Source: Neisseriaceae bacterium TC5R-5
GTDB lineage: Bacteria > Pseudomonadota > Gammaproteobacteria > Burkholderiales > Chromobacteriaceae
Length of the DNA: 64,000 nucleotides
Direction of reading: 5' to 3'
NCBI GenBank assembly: GCA_020830965.2
Contig: JACCFC020000018.1
Coordinates: forward strand, 1-64,000
The position numbers and the translations under genes are program-made. Under the pieces are notes generated by a model. That model saw nothing but the letters and a program-made list of their open reading frames with translations, searched no databases and was not told the origin of the DNA. Positions 1-10,646 of this stretch are shown in pieces. The number at the start of each line of letters is the position of its first letter. The stretch's first letter is position 1.

Positions 1-152
1 GGTGCTTCAATGGTCAAGTGGCAGAGCTGCAAGTGCGTGCTGCCATCTTGAACCGCTTCAGCATGCTGGGCCGTCCGTGCACGGTGGCTGTGGCATAAAT
101 CTGTTTGGGGAAAGGGGAAGCTCGCTCTACCTAAGATTTATGCAACAGAGCC
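1..152 (+). mobile_element. Right end of an IS5-family (IS903-like) insertion sequence
   Basis: The window opens inside an insertion sequence. The reading frame at 3-98 is the C-terminus of an IS903-type transposase, and 135-152 (GATTTATGCAACAGAGCC) reads on the other strand as GGCTCTGTTGCATAAATC. That closely resembles the 18-bp terminal inverted repeat of IS903 as I remember it (GGCTTTGTTGAATAAATC). The left end is outside the window, so completeness, target duplication and exact name cannot be judged. Confidence 0.7.
3..98 (+). CDS. IS5-family transposase, C-terminal fragment (5' end outside window)
   Basis: Only the last 31 codons are present, ending at TAA 96-98. The peptide contains NGQVAELQVRAAILNRF followed by GRPCTVAVA. 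It aligns with the end of IS903-type DDE transposases, where a GQVAEAMALVRALNKM-like helix precedes a short GMPESVRIA tail. The expected terminal inverted repeat follows 37 bp after the stop. The catalytic DDE residues would lie upstream of base 1 and cannot be checked. The family call rests on this short tail plus the inverted repeat, so it is fairly but not fully secure. Confidence 0.65.
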   Translation, partial: CFNGQVAELQVRAAILNRFSMLGRPCTVAVA

Positions 153-510
153 CCTGTTTAGCATCAAATATAATTCATTCCATTCAATGACTTACTATGC
201 TCTGCTTAGATTGATGTAGCTTGTTCAAAATATCCTAAAAAACTACGCCAACATCTAAAGTGTTGCCACATGCAGGCATTCGTAGAAGCCAGATTAAATT
301 ATTGAGAAATGATATTAAATTGTTGATTTACAAATACTAATTTTGTATTTGTAGATGCCATAAGGCTTTCAAAGGTGGGGGGGTTTCCTAAACGCACTTT
401 TATTGAAAGTCAGAAAAGGCTACGGAAAATATACTGGTACATGCAGGGATAAGGCACTAATGCTGAGGCCAACAGCAGGCTAGTCGGTACCACCAGGACA
501 AAAGACCCGA
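153..510. other. Non-coding gap between the IS end and the guaB terminator
   Basis: No plausible gene is seen on either strand. The stretch is AT-rich and holds a perfect 9-bp inverted repeat, TACAAATAC at 329-337 and GTATTTGTA at 345-353 with a 7-nt loop, and a run of seven G near 375-381. No T tract follows the hairpin, so it is not a convincing terminator. It may be degraded sequence flanking the insertion element. Confidence 0.5.
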
Positions 511-542
511 AAAAAGGGAAGGTATTAAAACCTTCCCTTTTT
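511..542 (-). terminator. Bidirectional intrinsic terminator downstream of guaB
   Basis: The arms AAAAGGGAAGG (512-522) and CCTTCCCTTTT (531-541) form an 11-bp stem with an 8-nt loop. An A run precedes it and a T run follows it, so it can terminate transcription from either side. It lies about 80 bp beyond the guaB stop on the minus strand. Confidence 0.8.
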
Positions 543-623
543 ACTAGCTATGCCAATTTTATTGGCTTAATTGACTGGCCTTAATCTGCTCGACGCATTG
601 CTCATTGCCAGATCACAATCAAT

Positions 624-2096
<1,473 letters not shown>

Positions 2097-2111
2097 TTAC
2101 GGCAAAGCGGC

Positions 2112-2141
2112 ATTATACCGAAACAGATAGCCGGTTAGCAA
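2112..2141 (-). promoter_or_regulatory. Predicted sigma70 promoter of guaB
   Basis: On the minus strand, TTGCTA (2136-2141) and a perfect TATAAT (2112-2117) are separated by 18 bp, about 28 bp before the guaB start codon. The call is from sequence only. Confidence 0.65.
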
Positions 2142-2228
2142 AACAGGGTAAGCTAGACCCTTTTTGCTCACTGCGAGCTGTCGTTTTACAATCAGCAGCT
2201 AATGAATACCAAACGGAAGGGGCGGAAA

Positions 2229-2681
2229 ATGAAGGGTGTAGCAATAGGGATACTGAGCGGTACTTTACTCATAAGCGGCCTGACTTATGCAGATGTCTAT
2301 CGCTGGAAGAATAGTAACGGTGAAACCAGCTACTCTGATCAGCCTCCTCTGCATACCAGCGCAGAAAAACTGAATATTGGCACTCTACGCGCGCCCCAGC
2401 CGACACCGGCCTCCGCACCAGCGAAAGAAGTGAAAAAAACGGATAAGCCGAGTGCTGCCGAGACCAATAACGCCAAGATGGAAAGTAACAATGCCAAAGT
2501 GGTGGCGGCCAATGCCAAAGTCAAAGAGCAAAACTGTTTGAACGCCCGTAACAACCTTGGCACTCTGCAACAGAATGGCCGCGTGCGTGTACCCGGCTCC
2601 AATGCTCTAGCAAGCGATGAGCAGCGTAATGCATTAATCAAACAGGCACAAAACGATATACAAACCTGGTGCAATCAATAG
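2229..2681 (+). CDS. Secreted DUF4124-domain protein
   Basis: This is a 150-residue protein of unknown function. An N-terminal signal peptide ([21 protein letters not shown]) runs straight into the DUF4124 core [18 protein letters not shown], the hallmark of this small periplasmic family. The rest is low-complexity Ala/Asn/Lys sequence, rich in NNAK-type steps around residues 75-105, and ends in a short helical tail. The ATG at 2229 is preferred over one 27 bp upstream because GGAAGGGGCGG lies just before it and the signal peptide then starts correctly. The stop overlaps the start region of uvrC, a common pairing in betaproteobacteria, so the two are probably cotranscribed. Confidence 0.8.
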   Translation: MKGVAIGILSGTLLISGLTYADVYRWKNSNGETSYSDQPPLHTSAEKLNIGTLRAPQPTPASAPAKEVKKTDKPSAAETNNAKMESNNAKVVAANAKVKEQNCLNARNNLGTLQQNGRVRVPGSNALASDEQRNALIKQAQNDIQTWCNQ

Positions 2682-4480
2682 TGAAGAAAGCTGTATTCGA
2701 CTCTAAACCTGTGCTAGCGACGCTGCCCAACTTACCTGGTGTCTATCGCATGCTGGATACCACCGGCAAAGTACTCTATGTCGGCAAAGCGATCGATTTA
2801 AAACGACGTGTCAGCTCTTATTTCCAAAAACAGGGCCTGTCACCACGTATTCAACTGATGGTACGGCAGATTGCAAATATTGAAACAACGGTTACGCGCT
2901 CCGAAGCCGAGGCCTTGATTCTGGAAAACAATCTGATCAAGGCTTTGGCTCCGCGCTATAACATTCTGTTTCGTGACGATAAGTCTTACCCCTATTTCAT
3001 GCTGAGCGGACACAGCTATCCGCAAATGGCCTATTACCGTGGCAAGCCAAAACGACCTAATCAGTACTTTGGTCCCTACCCGAATAGCTATGCAGTACGG
3101 GAAAGCATTCAGATCCTGCAAAAAGTCTTTCGACTACGCACTTGCGAGGACGCAGTCTTTAGTAACCGTTCACGCCCTTGCCTGCTCTATCAGATCAAAC
3201 GCTGTTCTGCCCCTTGTGTCGGCCATATTTCCAATACCGACTACGCCCGTGATGTGGCAAGTGCCGTCGCCTTTTTACAAGGTCGTCAAAATGAATTAAT
3301 TACTGAGTTGAATCAGCGGATGATGGCCGCAGCCGAGACCATGGCGTTTGAACAGGCAGCTGAACTACGCGATCAGATTCAGGCGCTGGTACGCGTTCAG
3401 GAAAAACAGTTTGTTTCCAGTAATACCAGTCAGCAGGATTGCGATGTGATCGCCGCAGTTCAACAAGAGGGATTACTCTGTGTCAACTTGGTCATGATAA
3501 GAGGTGGTCGACATCTGGGCGACAAAAGTTTTTTCCCGCAAGGCGAAGGGGAACTGGACGACACCTTGGAAGCCTTCTTGGCACAGCACTACCTCGGGGC
3601 CACGCTGCCCGCCAACCTGATCATCAATGGGGACATCTCTACCACCCTGCAGCAACAGTTGGCACAACAGGCTGAACGAAAACTCTCTATTGTCAGCAAA
3701 CCCATTGGTGAACGTCGTGTCTGGCTAAGCATGGCGGAAAAAAATGCTACGCTTGCCATTAACCAGAGACTCAGCAGCAAAACCACACAAAACCAGCGCC
3801 TACATGAACTTAACGAAGTTCTACAGCTAGAAAACGCCGCGCGCTTCGAATGCTTCGACATCAGCCACACGATGGGCGAAGCTACTGTTGCTTCGTGTGT
3901 GGTTTACGATAAAGGTGCGATGCAGCCCAGCGAGTATCGTCGCTACAATATCGAAACGGCAAAAGCCGGGGATGACTATGCGGCAATGCGTGAAGTTCTA
4001 TCACGTCGCTACACTAAACTGAGCAGCGAGGAGGGTCGGCTACCTGATGCTGTTTTTATCGATGGTGGTAAAGGGCAAGTTGGCGTGGCGCTGGAAGTAT
4101 TCGATGAGATTGGCCTAGCATTACCTATCGTCGGCATTGCCAAAGGGGAAGCCCGCAAGCCGGGACTGGAAACGCTGATCCTGCCTTATCTGAAAAAAAC
4201 GTTACAATTGCGTCAGGATCACCCTGCTCTACACCTGATTCAAACGGTACGTGATGAAGCACACCGCTTTGCGATTACCGGACATCGAGCTCGACGTGCC
4301 AAAGCTAGAACGACGTCAACGCTGGAACACATTCCCGGCGTAGGCAATAAACGCCGTCAACAGTTATTGCTACGTTTTGGCGGCCTGCGTGGCGTGGTCG
4401 CTGCCAGTATTGAAGACCTGACCCAAGTAGAAGGCATTAGCCCCACCTTGGCTGAAAAGATTTATAACGCACTACATTAA
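2669..4480 (+). CDS. uvrC: UvrABC nucleotide excision repair endonuclease subunit C
   Basis: UvrC makes the 3' and then the 5' incision around a lesion delivered by UvrA/UvrB. An N-terminal GIY-YIG nuclease domain (PGVYRM and LYVGKA near residues 23-42) is followed by a cysteine-rich stretch, a UVR motif that binds UvrB (about 205-240), the RNase H-like nuclease domain with ECFDISH and VFIDGGKGQ, and two helix-hairpin-helix motifs at the C-terminus ([13 protein letters not shown]). The length (603) matches the family. The start is GTG at 2669 or an in-frame GTG at 2681; both overlap the end of the DUF4124 gene, which points to translational coupling. Confidence 0.97.
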   Translation: MQSIVKKAVFDSKPVLATLPNLPGVYRMLDTTGKVLYVGKAIDLKRRVSSYFQKQGLSPRIQLMVRQIANIETTVTRSEAEALILENNLIKALAPRYNILFRDDKSYPYFMLSGHSYPQMAYYRGKPKRPNQYFGPYPNSYAVRESIQILQKVFRLRTCEDAVFSNRSRPCLLYQIKRCSAPCVGHISNTDYARDVASAVAFLQGRQNELITELNQRMMAAAETMAFEQAAELRDQIQALVRVQEKQFVSSNTSQQDCDVIAAVQQEGLLCVNLVMIRGGRHLGDKSFFPQGEGELDDTLEAFLAQHYLGATLPANLIINGDISTTLQQQLAQQAERKLSIVSKPIGERRVWLSMAEKNATLAINQRLSSKTTQNQRLHELNEVLQLENAARFECFDISHTMGEATVASCVVYDKGAMQPSEYRRYNIETAKAGDDYAAMREVLSRRYTKLSSEEGRLPDAVFIDGGKGQVGVALEVFDEIGLALPIVGIAKGEARKPGLETLILPYLKKTLQLRQDHPALHLIQTVRDEAHRFAITGHRARRAKARTTSTLEHIPGVGNKRRQQLLLRFGGLRGVVAASIEDLTQVEGISPTLAEKIYNALH

Positions 4481-4521
4481 AGCTGTCTCAGCAAGCACTG
4501 CCATTCACCTCACTGTGGCTC

Positions 4522-4560
4522 AGGGTGGGGCAGTAAGTAGTTATAGAGCCGCTCCACCCT
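4522..4560 (+). other. Hairpin between uvrC and pgsA
   Basis: AGGGTGGGGC (4522-4531) can pair with GCTCCACCCT (4551-4560) with one mismatch, around a 19-nt loop, 20 bp before the pgsA start. The following sequence TTCAAGACACC is not a convincing U tract, so it may be an attenuator or mRNA processing site rather than a full terminator. Confidence 0.4.
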
Positions 4561-4580
4561 TTCAAGACACCATTGCGCAC

Positions 4581-5162
4581 ATGCCTTTTAATCTACCGAT
4601 ACTGCTAACTTGGCTTAGAGTAGCCCTTATCCCCATCTGTGTAGCGGTATTCTTTGTACCCAATAACATTCTGTTGATGGAAAGCCGCAATCTGATCGGT
4701 GCCACCATTTTTGGTTTAGCTGCTATCACCGATTGGTTGGATGGCTACCTGGCACGCAAACTGGGGCAAACCTCTGCATTTGGCGCTTTTCTCGATCCGG
4801 TAGCCGACAAACTTATCGTCGCGGCGGCACTCATCTTGCTAGTTGAGTTAAATCGCATTGATGGCTGGATGGCAATGATTATCATCGGCCGTGAAATTAC
4901 TATCTCTGCACTAAGAGAATGGATGGCAGAAATGGGCGCACGTAAAAGCGTGACGGTTGCCTACATCGGTAAGCTGAAAACCACTGCCCAGATGGTTGCC
5001 ATCTTGGTACTGCTTTATAACGGCCCTATTCTTCCCGGCATCTCTACTTTGTTATTAGGAAAATTATTCATGATAGTGGCCGTCATTTTGACTTTATGGT
5101 CAATGGTTTACTACCTACGTATGGCCGCACGCGAGTTCTCTGGCAAAAAAATCGATGTTTGA
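4581..5162 (+). CDS. pgsA: CDP-diacylglycerol--glycerol-3-phosphate 3-phosphatidyltransferase
   Basis: It makes phosphatidylglycerol phosphate from CDP-diacylglycerol and glycerol-3-phosphate in the inner membrane, the first committed step to phosphatidylglycerol and cardiolipin. The CDP-alcohol phosphatidyltransferase signature is complete: D54-G55-x2-A58-R59-x8-G68-x3-D72-x3-D76. Several hydrophobic segments span the 193-residue protein, as expected. The ATG at 4581 is chosen because the protein then begins MPFNLPILLTWLR like its homologues; the open frame extends 66 bp further upstream without homology. No strong ribosome binding site is visible. It sits after uvrC, an arrangement seen in many proteobacteria. 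Confidence 0.95.
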   Translation: MPFNLPILLTWLRVALIPICVAVFFVPNNILLMESRNLIGATIFGLAAITDWLDGYLARKLGQTSAFGAFLDPVADKLIVAAALILLVELNRIDGWMAMIIIGREITISALREWMAEMGARKSVTVAYIGKLKTTAQMVAILVLLYNGPILPGISTLLLGKLFMIVAVILTLWSMVYYLRMAAREFSGKKIDV

Positions 5163-5166
5163 ATGG

Positions 5167-5194
5167 TTGACAGACATAAAGAAACCCTTATAAT
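5167..5194 (+). promoter_or_regulatory. Consensus sigma70 promoter of the tRNA cluster
   Basis: Perfect TTGACA (5167-5172) and perfect TATAAT (5189-5194) boxes are spaced 16 bp apart, starting 5 bp after the pgsA stop and about 68 bp before the first tRNA-Gly. Near-consensus boxes are typical of stable-RNA promoters. The likely transcript covers both tRNA-Gly genes and tRNA-Cys. Confidence 0.85.
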
Positions 5195-5261
5195 TCGCAC
5201 TCTCTTGTCGCTGACTGCAGTGACAGCGATGTGAAATAGTAGTTTTAGATAAGTAAAAGTT

Positions 5262-5337
5262 GCGGGAATAGCTCAGTTGGTAGAGCGCAACCTTGCCAAG
5301 GTTGAGGTCGCGAGTTCGAGCCTCGTTTCCCGCTCCA
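5262..5337 (+). tRNA. tRNA-Gly (GCC), copy 1
   Basis: The acceptor stem GCGGGAA pairs with TTCCCGC, followed by discriminator T and an encoded CCA. The D-arm AGCTCAGTTGGTAGAGC, an anticodon arm with GCC in the loop CTTGCCAAG, and a T-arm with TTCGAGC are all intact over 76 nt. It is identical to the next gene. Confidence 0.97.
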
Positions 5338-5360
5338 GTTAGTAAAGTTGTAGATGTGAC

Positions 5361-5436
5361 GCGGGAATAGCTCAGTTGGTAGAGCGCAACCTTGCCAAGG
5401 TTGAGGTCGCGAGTTCGAGCCTCGTTTCCCGCTCCA
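5361..5436 (+). tRNA. tRNA-Gly (GCC), copy 2
   Basis: This is a 76-nt exact duplicate of the preceding tRNA-Gly gene, separated from it by a 23-bp spacer. CCA is encoded. Tandem duplication suggests high demand for GGC/GGU decoding. Confidence 0.97.
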
Positions 5437-5471
5437 CAAGTCAAATTGCTTGTATAAGCAGCTTCCCAGAC

Positions 5472-5545
5472 GGCGGGATAGCAAAGTGGTTATGCAGCGG
5501 ATTGCAAATCCGTAGACGTCGGTTCGATTCCGGCTCCCGCCTCCA
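5472..5545 (+). tRNA. tRNA-Cys (GCA)
   Basis: The acceptor stem GGCGGGA pairs with TCCCGCC, discriminator T is followed by encoded CCA, the anticodon loop ATTGCAAAT carries GCA, and the T-arm has GGTTCGATTCC. Length 74 nt. It lies 35 bp after the second tRNA-Gly and is probably cotranscribed with it. Confidence 0.97.
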
Positions 5546-5699
5546 GCATTAAGTAATAATTAACTCAATTACCTTCTTGTATATTTCCAAAAATCAAAGC
5601 TTTTTCCTCAAAATGCTACTCGCCCTATAATAAAGATACTTTAGCTCATCAGCGCATACTAAAATCAACAGCCATGCCTGTGCTTAAGGGATATACAAT

Positions 5700-5993
5700 A
5701 TGGCAAAAAGCGTTGAGCAACGCATATTTGAATTGGTAGAGCCTCACAATGGTCGGTCATAGATTACTTTTAAAACAGCAAATTTAACACTAGACAGCTC
5801 TCTTAATCATCAGATAGCAATAGATGAAGAAGAAGCCTATGACTTGCTTGAAGAAATATTCACAGAATTTAATCTGGATCACAGATATTTAAATTTTGAT
5901 TTTTATTTTCCATTAGACAAGCCGGGCACAAAACCCCTGACAATTCGAATATTGATAGAGTCGGTTAAAGCGAAACGTTGGCTTTACGATTAA
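5700..5993 (+). pseudogene. DUF1493-family protein gene interrupted by an in-frame amber codon
   Basis: One reading frame runs from ATG 5700 to TAA 5991 (97 codons) but is interrupted by TAG at 5760-5762. The first 20 codons give MAKSVEQRIFELVEPHNGRS. After the stop the frame continues with an acidic helix (DEEEAYDLLEEIFTEF), then NLDHRYLNFDFYFP and a tail ending RILIESVKAKRWLYD. This follows the DUF1493 pattern, in which an acidic ELL-type helix precedes F-x-V-D and a YF motif. The family's function is unknown. The part after the stop looks well preserved, so the loss may be recent or be a sequencing error. Its base composition is AT-richer than its neighbours. No partner gene is adjacent. 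Confidence 0.7.
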
Positions 5994-6111
5994 CTAATGA
6001 TGGCACTTTACCAATCATTACAGCCCCGATTGCTCCGCAAACCCTCTCAAACCGAAACAAACACCCCGCAACTAATATGTAGTATTTTTACACTCCCTTC
6101 CGCCACAACCA

Positions 6112-6606
6112 TTACAAATAGGCCATCAGCTGTTGCCAGGCCAGCAGCTTGCGCTCAAATGCCAGTGTGTGAGCAGGACTGGACGACGGCAGTGTCAGGC
6201 AGGTCAATGGCAGATCGCGTAACTGTGTTGCCGCTTTTGCCGCCGTAGCGCCGTTAAAAGCGACCACGCGCAAGGCCGGCAACCTGCTTAACCATGCTTT
6301 GAGATCATTATTCTGTTGCTGGCGAATAGCGGTGTCCAAGCTCCCTTGACGCTGGGCACTAGCAATCACGTCCCATAGGCCCACCTTATGCTGTTGCAGC
6401 ACCTGCAATCGGTCATGATAGTCAAGTTGGCACAATGGTTGTTTCAGAATAGCCTGCAACAAACGCCAAAACTGATTACGTGGATGAGCATAATACTGCC
6501 CAGCCTGTAGCGAGGCATCTCCCGGCAGGGAACCCAGAATCAGCACCCGCGTTTGGCTGGTAAAAACGGGAGGAAAGCAGCTTTTAAGCTCGAGAGACTC
6601 GGTCAT
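6112..6606 (-). CDS. Hypoxanthine-DNA glycosylase (uracil-DNA glycosylase superfamily, family 6)
   Basis: It is predicted to excise deaminated adenine (hypoxanthine) from DNA as a monofunctional glycosylase. Motif 1 is GSLPGDAS (residues 25-32), followed by QYYAHPRNQFW (37-47); this pair separates the HDG family from Mug and UDG. A C-terminal LPSSSPAHT loop (about 141-149) matches the DNA-intercalation motif of the superfamily. Length 164 is typical. The ATG at 6606 is used because AAGG lies just upstream; an in-frame TTG at 6615 would add three residues. It begins 10 bp after the end of rnhB, so it closes the long lpx/rnhB transcription unit. Confidence 0.85.
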   Translation of the reverse strand: MTESLELKSCFPPVFTSQTRVLILGSLPGDASLQAGQYYAHPRNQFWRLLQAILKQPLCQLDYHDRLQVLQQHKVGLWDVIASAQRQGSLDTAIRQQQNNDLKAWLSRLPALRVVAFNGATAAKAATQLRDLPLTCLTLPSSSPAHTLAFERKLLAWQQLMAYL

Positions 6607-6615
6607 ACCTTGCAA

Positions 6616-7203
6616 TCAAAGTAAAAGTGCCTGTTGTTGCAGCAAAAAAGCTTTAACCGGGCCAAAAGTTCTACGATGTTCGGCCAACACCCCAAACTGT
6701 TCTATTGCACGCAAATGCTGAGCAGTGGGATAGCCTTTGTGCTGAGCGAAACCATATTGTGGGTGCAGTTTATCCAAAGCAATAAGCTCGGCATCACGCG
6801 CTGTTTTGGCCAGAATAGAGGCGGCGGAGATCTGCTCTACGCTAGCATCCCCCTTCACAATGGCCTGGGCGGGCATGAGCAAATCTTTCGGTATGCGATT
6901 ACCATCAATCAGCGCCTGCTCCGGCTGTGGCGTCAGGGCCTCAACCGCCCGCTTCATCGCCAGCATAGTCGCCTGTAAAATATTCAACTCGTCGATTTCT
7001 GCCACACTAGCACTGGCAATACTCCACGCTAGCGCTTGCTGTTTAATCTGGGCGGCCAGTTGTTCTCGTCGGTTTGCCGTCAACACTTTGGAATCTGCCA
7101 GACCAGCGATAGGCTGTGTCGGATCAAGAATAACGGCTGCAGCAAACACCGCACCCGCTAGTGGCCCACGCCCAGCCTCATCCACGCCACAAATTAATAA
7201 CAT
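6616..7203 (-). CDS. rnhB: Ribonuclease HII
   Basis: It cleaves RNA in RNA/DNA hybrids and single ribonucleotides left in DNA. The signature [12 protein letters not shown] (6-17) carries the catalytic Asp8-Glu9 pair, with further acidic residues at Asp100 (ALIDGN) and in the KGD motif at Asp119. [13 protein letters not shown] (125-137) is the conserved RNase HII block. Length 195 is normal. The start codon lies inside the end of lpxB (10-bp overlap), the usual lpxB-rnhB coupling in proteobacteria. Confidence 0.97.
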   Translation of the reverse strand: MLLICGVDEAGRGPLAGAVFAAAVILDPTQPIAGLADSKVLTANRREQLAAQIKQQALAWSIASASVAEIDELNILQATMLAMKRAVEALTPQPEQALIDGNRIPKDLLMPAQAIVKGDASVEQISAASILAKTARDAELIALDKLHPQYGFAQHKGYPTAQHLRAIEQFGVLAEHRRTFGPVKAFLLQQQALLL

Positions 7204-8366
7204 CCTGCCACTTTCAGCACTGCCTCAGCAGCGAGACTGGCCGTATCCTGGCGTAAGATTTGATGTAATTCGGTAAAAGCCTGCACCATTTCCTGTCTTG
7301 CCGCAGTATCGCTATATAAGCGCTGCATTTCGGCAGCCAATTTGGCAGGCGTTGCCTGTTTCTGTAGCAATTCCGGCACCACAAAACGGCCGCATAAGAT
7401 ATTAGGTAGACCAACATAAGGAAGCTTGATCTTGCGCTTGAGCAGTTGATAACTAAGAGCAGACAATCTATAGCTAATCACCATGGGCCGCTTGCACAGT
7501 GCCACCTCTAAAGTTGCAGTGCCACTCGTTACCAGCACCACGTCACTGGCGATCATGGCCATTTGCGCATGCCCAAACAATCTGCGCAGCGGTAAATCCC
7601 AGGCGCCATGTTTGGTGAGTTGCTGATTAAACAGATCCATCGTAACTCGGGTGGCCAACGGCACTAGAAACTGTGCATCTGGATATTGTTGCCAGAGTAA
7701 TCTGGCGGTTGCCAGATACAGCGGAGCCATATATTCCAGCTCGCTCTTACGACTCCCTGGCATCAACGTAAAAATAGGGGCCTGACGTGGCAGGTTTAAT
7801 TGTTCACGCATGGCCAGTTGATTCGGCTGCAAAGGAATCTGGCTAGCCAATGGATGCCCTACATAACTAACCGGTATATTGACTTGTTGATAAAGCGGGG
7901 GCTCCATCGGAAACAGACACAGCATATGACTGACCGAGTGGGCTATTTTTTTTATGCGTTCAGGGCGCCAAGCCCAGACCGACGGGCTAACATAATGGAC
8001 GGTAGGAATACCATCGCGCTTGAGGGAGGCCTCTAAACCAAGATTAAAATCAGGTGCATCGACGCCAATAAATACATCGGGCCGATCAAGCAGTAAACAA
8101 TCACGCAATTGGCGGCGAATACGCAATAATTCAGGCAAACTCTTCAGCACCTCAGCATAGCCACGCACCGCCAGCTTTTCCTGATCGACCACGCTGAATA
8201 AGCCACGCGCTTCCATACGCGGTCCGCCAATACCGGCAAATTCAATATTGGGATAACGCACTCGCAAAGCATCCATCAGATGAGCCGCCAGCAAGTCACC
8301 GGAGGCTTCTCCGACCACAATGGCTATCTTCAGAGCCCCTTTGCGCTTGAATAAAGTTTCAGACAT
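7194..8366 (-). CDS. lpxB: Lipid-A-disaccharide synthase
   Basis: This is a GT19 glycosyltransferase that joins UDP-diacylglucosamine and lipid X to form the lipid A disaccharide at the inner face of the cytoplasmic membrane. The N-terminus [21 protein letters not shown] is the family signature. [17 protein letters not shown] and the nucleotide-sugar site region [10 protein letters not shown] and [17 protein letters not shown] are present. Length 390 is typical. It starts 5 bp after lpxA and overlaps rnhB at its end, inside the lpxD-fabZ-lpxA-lpxB run. Confidence 0.97.
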   Translation of the reverse strand: MSETLFKRKGALKIAIVVGEASGDLLAAHLMDALRVRYPNIEFAGIGGPRMEARGLFSVVDQEKLAVRGYAEVLKSLPELLRIRRQLRDCLLLDRPDVFIGVDAPDFNLGLEASLKRDGIPTVHYVSPSVWAWRPERIKKIAHSVSHMLCLFPMEPPLYQQVNIPVSYVGHPLASQIPLQPNQLAMREQLNLPRQAPIFTLMPGSRKSELEYMAPLYLATARLLWQQYPDAQFLVPLATRVTMDLFNQQLTKHGAWDLPLRRLFGHAQMAMIASDVVLVTSGTATLEVALCKRPMVISYRLSALSYQLLKRKIKLPYVGLPNILCGRFVVPELLQKQATPAKLAAEMQRLYSDTAARQEMVQAFTELHQILRQDTASLAAEAVLKVAGCY

Positions 8367-8371
8367 GCGAA

Positions 8372-9148
8372 CTAACGAATGATGCCACGGGCAGATAGGC
8401 TAAAGAAATACACAAAGGGAAGTAGTTCGCTATGCCCTGCCGAGGCTTCAGCCAGAATAATGGCTTTTGCTTCTTCATAAGACAAACCTTGTCGATAAAG
8501 CGTTTTATAGGCATTACGTACACGACGAATCTGTTCACTACTGAACCCTCGTCGCTTCATGCCTTCAATATTGACGCCAGCAGGCACGGCCCGATTGCCG
8601 TGAGCTGTAATAAATGGCGGCACATCCTGTGCGACAGCGCTGGCAAAGGCCGTCATGGCATGCTCACCAATAATGCTGAACTGATGCACACTGGTAAACC
8701 CCCCGAGCAGAACCCAGTCGCCAATCTGGACATGTCCGGCCAATGTGGCGTTGTTAGCGAATACCGTGTTATTACCGACCTTGCAATCATGTGCAATGTG
8801 AACATAGGCCATAATCCAATTGTCGTTACCCACACGGGTAATACCATCATCTTGTGCGGTACCAATATTAAAAGTACAAAACTCCCGAATGGTATTGTTA
8901 TCGCCAATTTCCAGCCTGGTGGGCTCCCCTGCATATTTTTTATCTTGTGGCTGCGCGCCCAGTGAACAAAACTGAAATACGCGATTGTGCTTACCAATAT
9001 GTGTGTGGCCCTCAATGACGACATGTGGGCCAATCCAGCTACCGCTATCAATACGCACATTTGGGCCAATAATCGAATAAGCACCAATCTCGACATCGCC
9101 AGCGATTTCCGCCTTGGGGTCAACAATTGCGCTCGGATGAATCGCCAT
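8372..9148 (-). CDS. lpxA: UDP-N-acetylglucosamine acyltransferase
   Basis: It transfers the 3-hydroxyacyl chain from ACP to UDP-GlcNAc, the first step of lipid A synthesis. Left-handed beta-helix hexapeptide repeats start near residue 2 and run through most of the protein, and the catalytic HIAHDC motif lies at 117-122. A helical C-terminal domain follows. The ATG at 9148 gives a 258-residue protein and has GAGGTG ahead of it; the longer open frame adds eight residues without homology. It begins 2 bp after the fabZ stop, so the two are tightly coupled. Confidence 0.97.
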   Translation of the reverse strand: MAIHPSAIVDPKAEIAGDVEIGAYSIIGPNVRIDSGSWIGPHVVIEGHTHIGKHNRVFQFCSLGAQPQDKKYAGEPTRLEIGDNNTIREFCTFNIGTAQDDGITRVGNDNWIMAYVHIAHDCKVGNNTVFANNATLAGHVQIGDWVLLGGFTSVHQFSIIGEHAMTAFASAVAQDVPPFITAHGNRAVPAGVNIEGMKRRGFSSEQIRRVRNAYKTLYRQGLSYEEAKAIILAEASAGHSELLPFVYFFSLSARGIIR

Positions 9149-9150
9149 AC

Positions 9151-9603
9151 TCACACCTCGCGCTTGGCGCACATAATTTCGGCCTCACAAGCCACTTGCC
9201 CATCAACCAAAGCACGTGCTGCAAATTTACCAATACCACGTTTGGAGGTAATTTGCTCCAACTCGAGCACCAATTGATCCCCCGGTACCACTTGACGTTT
9301 AAACCGAGCTTTGTCGATACCGACGAAAAAGTACAGCTCATTATCGGCGCGCTCACCCTGACTCCTAATCGCAAGAATACCGGCAACTTGAGCTAGCGCC
9401 TCGATAATCAGCACCCCTGGCATAACTGGATATTGGGCAAAATGCCCAACAAAAAATGGCTCATTAATCGTGACATTTTTTAGTCCTTTGATACGCTTAT
9501 TCGCCTCGAACTCAGTAATGCGGTCCACCAGCAAAAAGGGATAGCGATGCGGCAGGTAACGCATGATCTCACGGACATCAATGGAAACAGCATGTTCAGT
9601 CAT
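9151..9603 (-). CDS. fabZ: 3-hydroxyacyl-[acyl-carrier-protein] dehydratase FabZ
   Basis: It dehydrates 3-hydroxyacyl-ACP in fatty acid elongation and so competes with LpxA/LpxD for substrate. The hot-dog fold motif is intact: His54 in FFVGHF and Glu68 in [11 protein letters not shown], at the same positions as in E. coli. An N-terminal [12 protein letters not shown] is also typical. Length 150. It overlaps the lpxD stop by 4 bp, consistent with translational coupling that balances membrane lipid and lipid A supply. Confidence 0.97.
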   Translation of the reverse strand: MTEHAVSIDVREIMRYLPHRYPFLLVDRITEFEANKRIKGLKNVTINEPFFVGHFAQYPVMPGVLIIEALAQVAGILAIRSQGERADNELYFFVGIDKARFKRQVVPGDQLVLELEQITSKRGIGKFAARALVDGQVACEAEIMCAKREV

Positions 9604-10646
9604 TCAGAGTAATCCTCTCGATTTTTTAGTTCTTTTAGCTGGCGCTCAAGCTGTTTTATTTGCTTGGACATATCATCCAAATGTCGCACATGAACGGCAT
9701 TGGCTAACCAGTCCTTCATAGTTTGCAATGGATAAGACGAGGCATAGTTGCCAGGCGTTTTGATTGATTTAGACACCAAAGTTCCACCACCAATATGGGT
9801 TTTATCAGCGATCTCAATATGACCAACAAACATGGCAGCACCACCTATGGTGCAGTGGGCTCCGATCTTAGCACTGCCAGCGATACCAACACAGCCAGCA
9901 ATAGCAGAATGTGCGCCAATCTCTACGTTGTGTGCAATCTGTACTAGGTTATCAATTTTAGCGCCACAACGGATCACCGTATCAGCCAGTGCGCCACGAT
10001 CCACGGTAGTATTGGCACCAATCTCCACATCATCTTCCAGAATCACCCGCCCGGTTTGCGGAATTTTAAACCAATGGTCTTTATCCCAGGCTAAGCCAAA
10101 ACCATCGGCACCAATCACGCTGCCAGCATGAATGCTGACCCGGTCACCAATCACACAGTTATGATAAATCGTCACATTGGGGTGCAACGTCACATAGTTA
10201 CCGATCTGACAATTATCGCCGACCACCACGCCAGGTAATAAGCGACAGTGCTCGCCGATGACCACGTTGCAACCAATACTCACGCCTTCCCGAACTTCAC
10301 TACTGGCCGCAATACGGGCCCCATCCGCAATAACGGCTCGCGGATGAATACCCGCTTGAGCTTGTACCGGCGGATGAAACAAAGTGGCCAATTTGGCGAA
10401 GTACAAATAGGGATCATCAACCAAAATAAGCGGGCAGTTGGTTCGCAATTCCAATGCCAGCTTAGGAGAAATAATCAGCGCACTAGCCTGACTCTGCTCT
10501 AACTGTTTGCGATATTTAGCCTGGGCCAAAAAAGCAATATCACCAGGCTGCGCCTGCTCCAATGGAGCCAAACCTTGCACATAGACATCCGCACCACGCA
10601 ACTCGCCGCCTAGCTGGGTAATGATGTAGGAAAGTGAATAAGACAT
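9600..10646 (-). CDS. lpxD: UDP-3-O-(3-hydroxyacyl)glucosamine N-acyltransferase
   Basis: It adds the N-linked hydroxyacyl chain in the third step of lipid A synthesis. An N-terminal substrate-recognition domain (about 1-100) is followed by many hexapeptide repeats forming a left-handed helix, for example the [19 protein letters not shown] stretch, with catalytic-type HNVEIG and HIGGG motifs. A C-terminal coiled segment ends in [18 protein letters not shown]. The ATG at 10646 gives 348 residues. The only strong Shine-Dalgarno match (AGGAG, 10677-10681) is separated from this ATG by a perfect hairpin, described separately. Confidence 0.95.
   Translation of the reverse strand: MSYSLSYIITQLGGELRGADVYVQGLAPLEQAQPGDIAFLAQAKYRKQLEQSQASALIISPKLALELRTNCPLILVDDPYLYFAKLATLFHPPVQAQAGIHPRAVIADGARIAASSEVREGVSIGCNVVIGEHCRLLPGVVVGDNCQIGNYVTLHPNVTIYHNCVIGDRVSIHAGSVIGADGFGLAWDKDHWFKIPQTGRVILEDDVEIGANTTVDRGALADTVIRCGAKIDNLVQIAHNVEIGAHSAIAGCVGIAGSAKIGAHCTIGGAAMFVGHIEIADKTHIGGGTLVSKSIKTPGNYASSYPLQTMKDWLANAVHVRHLDDMSKQIKQLERQLKELKNREDYSE

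Noticed and set aside
5115-5484. Two overlapping minus-strand open frames of 109 and 79 codons across the tRNA-Gly pair
   Set aside because: They are antisense readings of two identical tRNA genes; the repeated peptide blocks come from the duplicated tRNA sequence, a well-known false gene.
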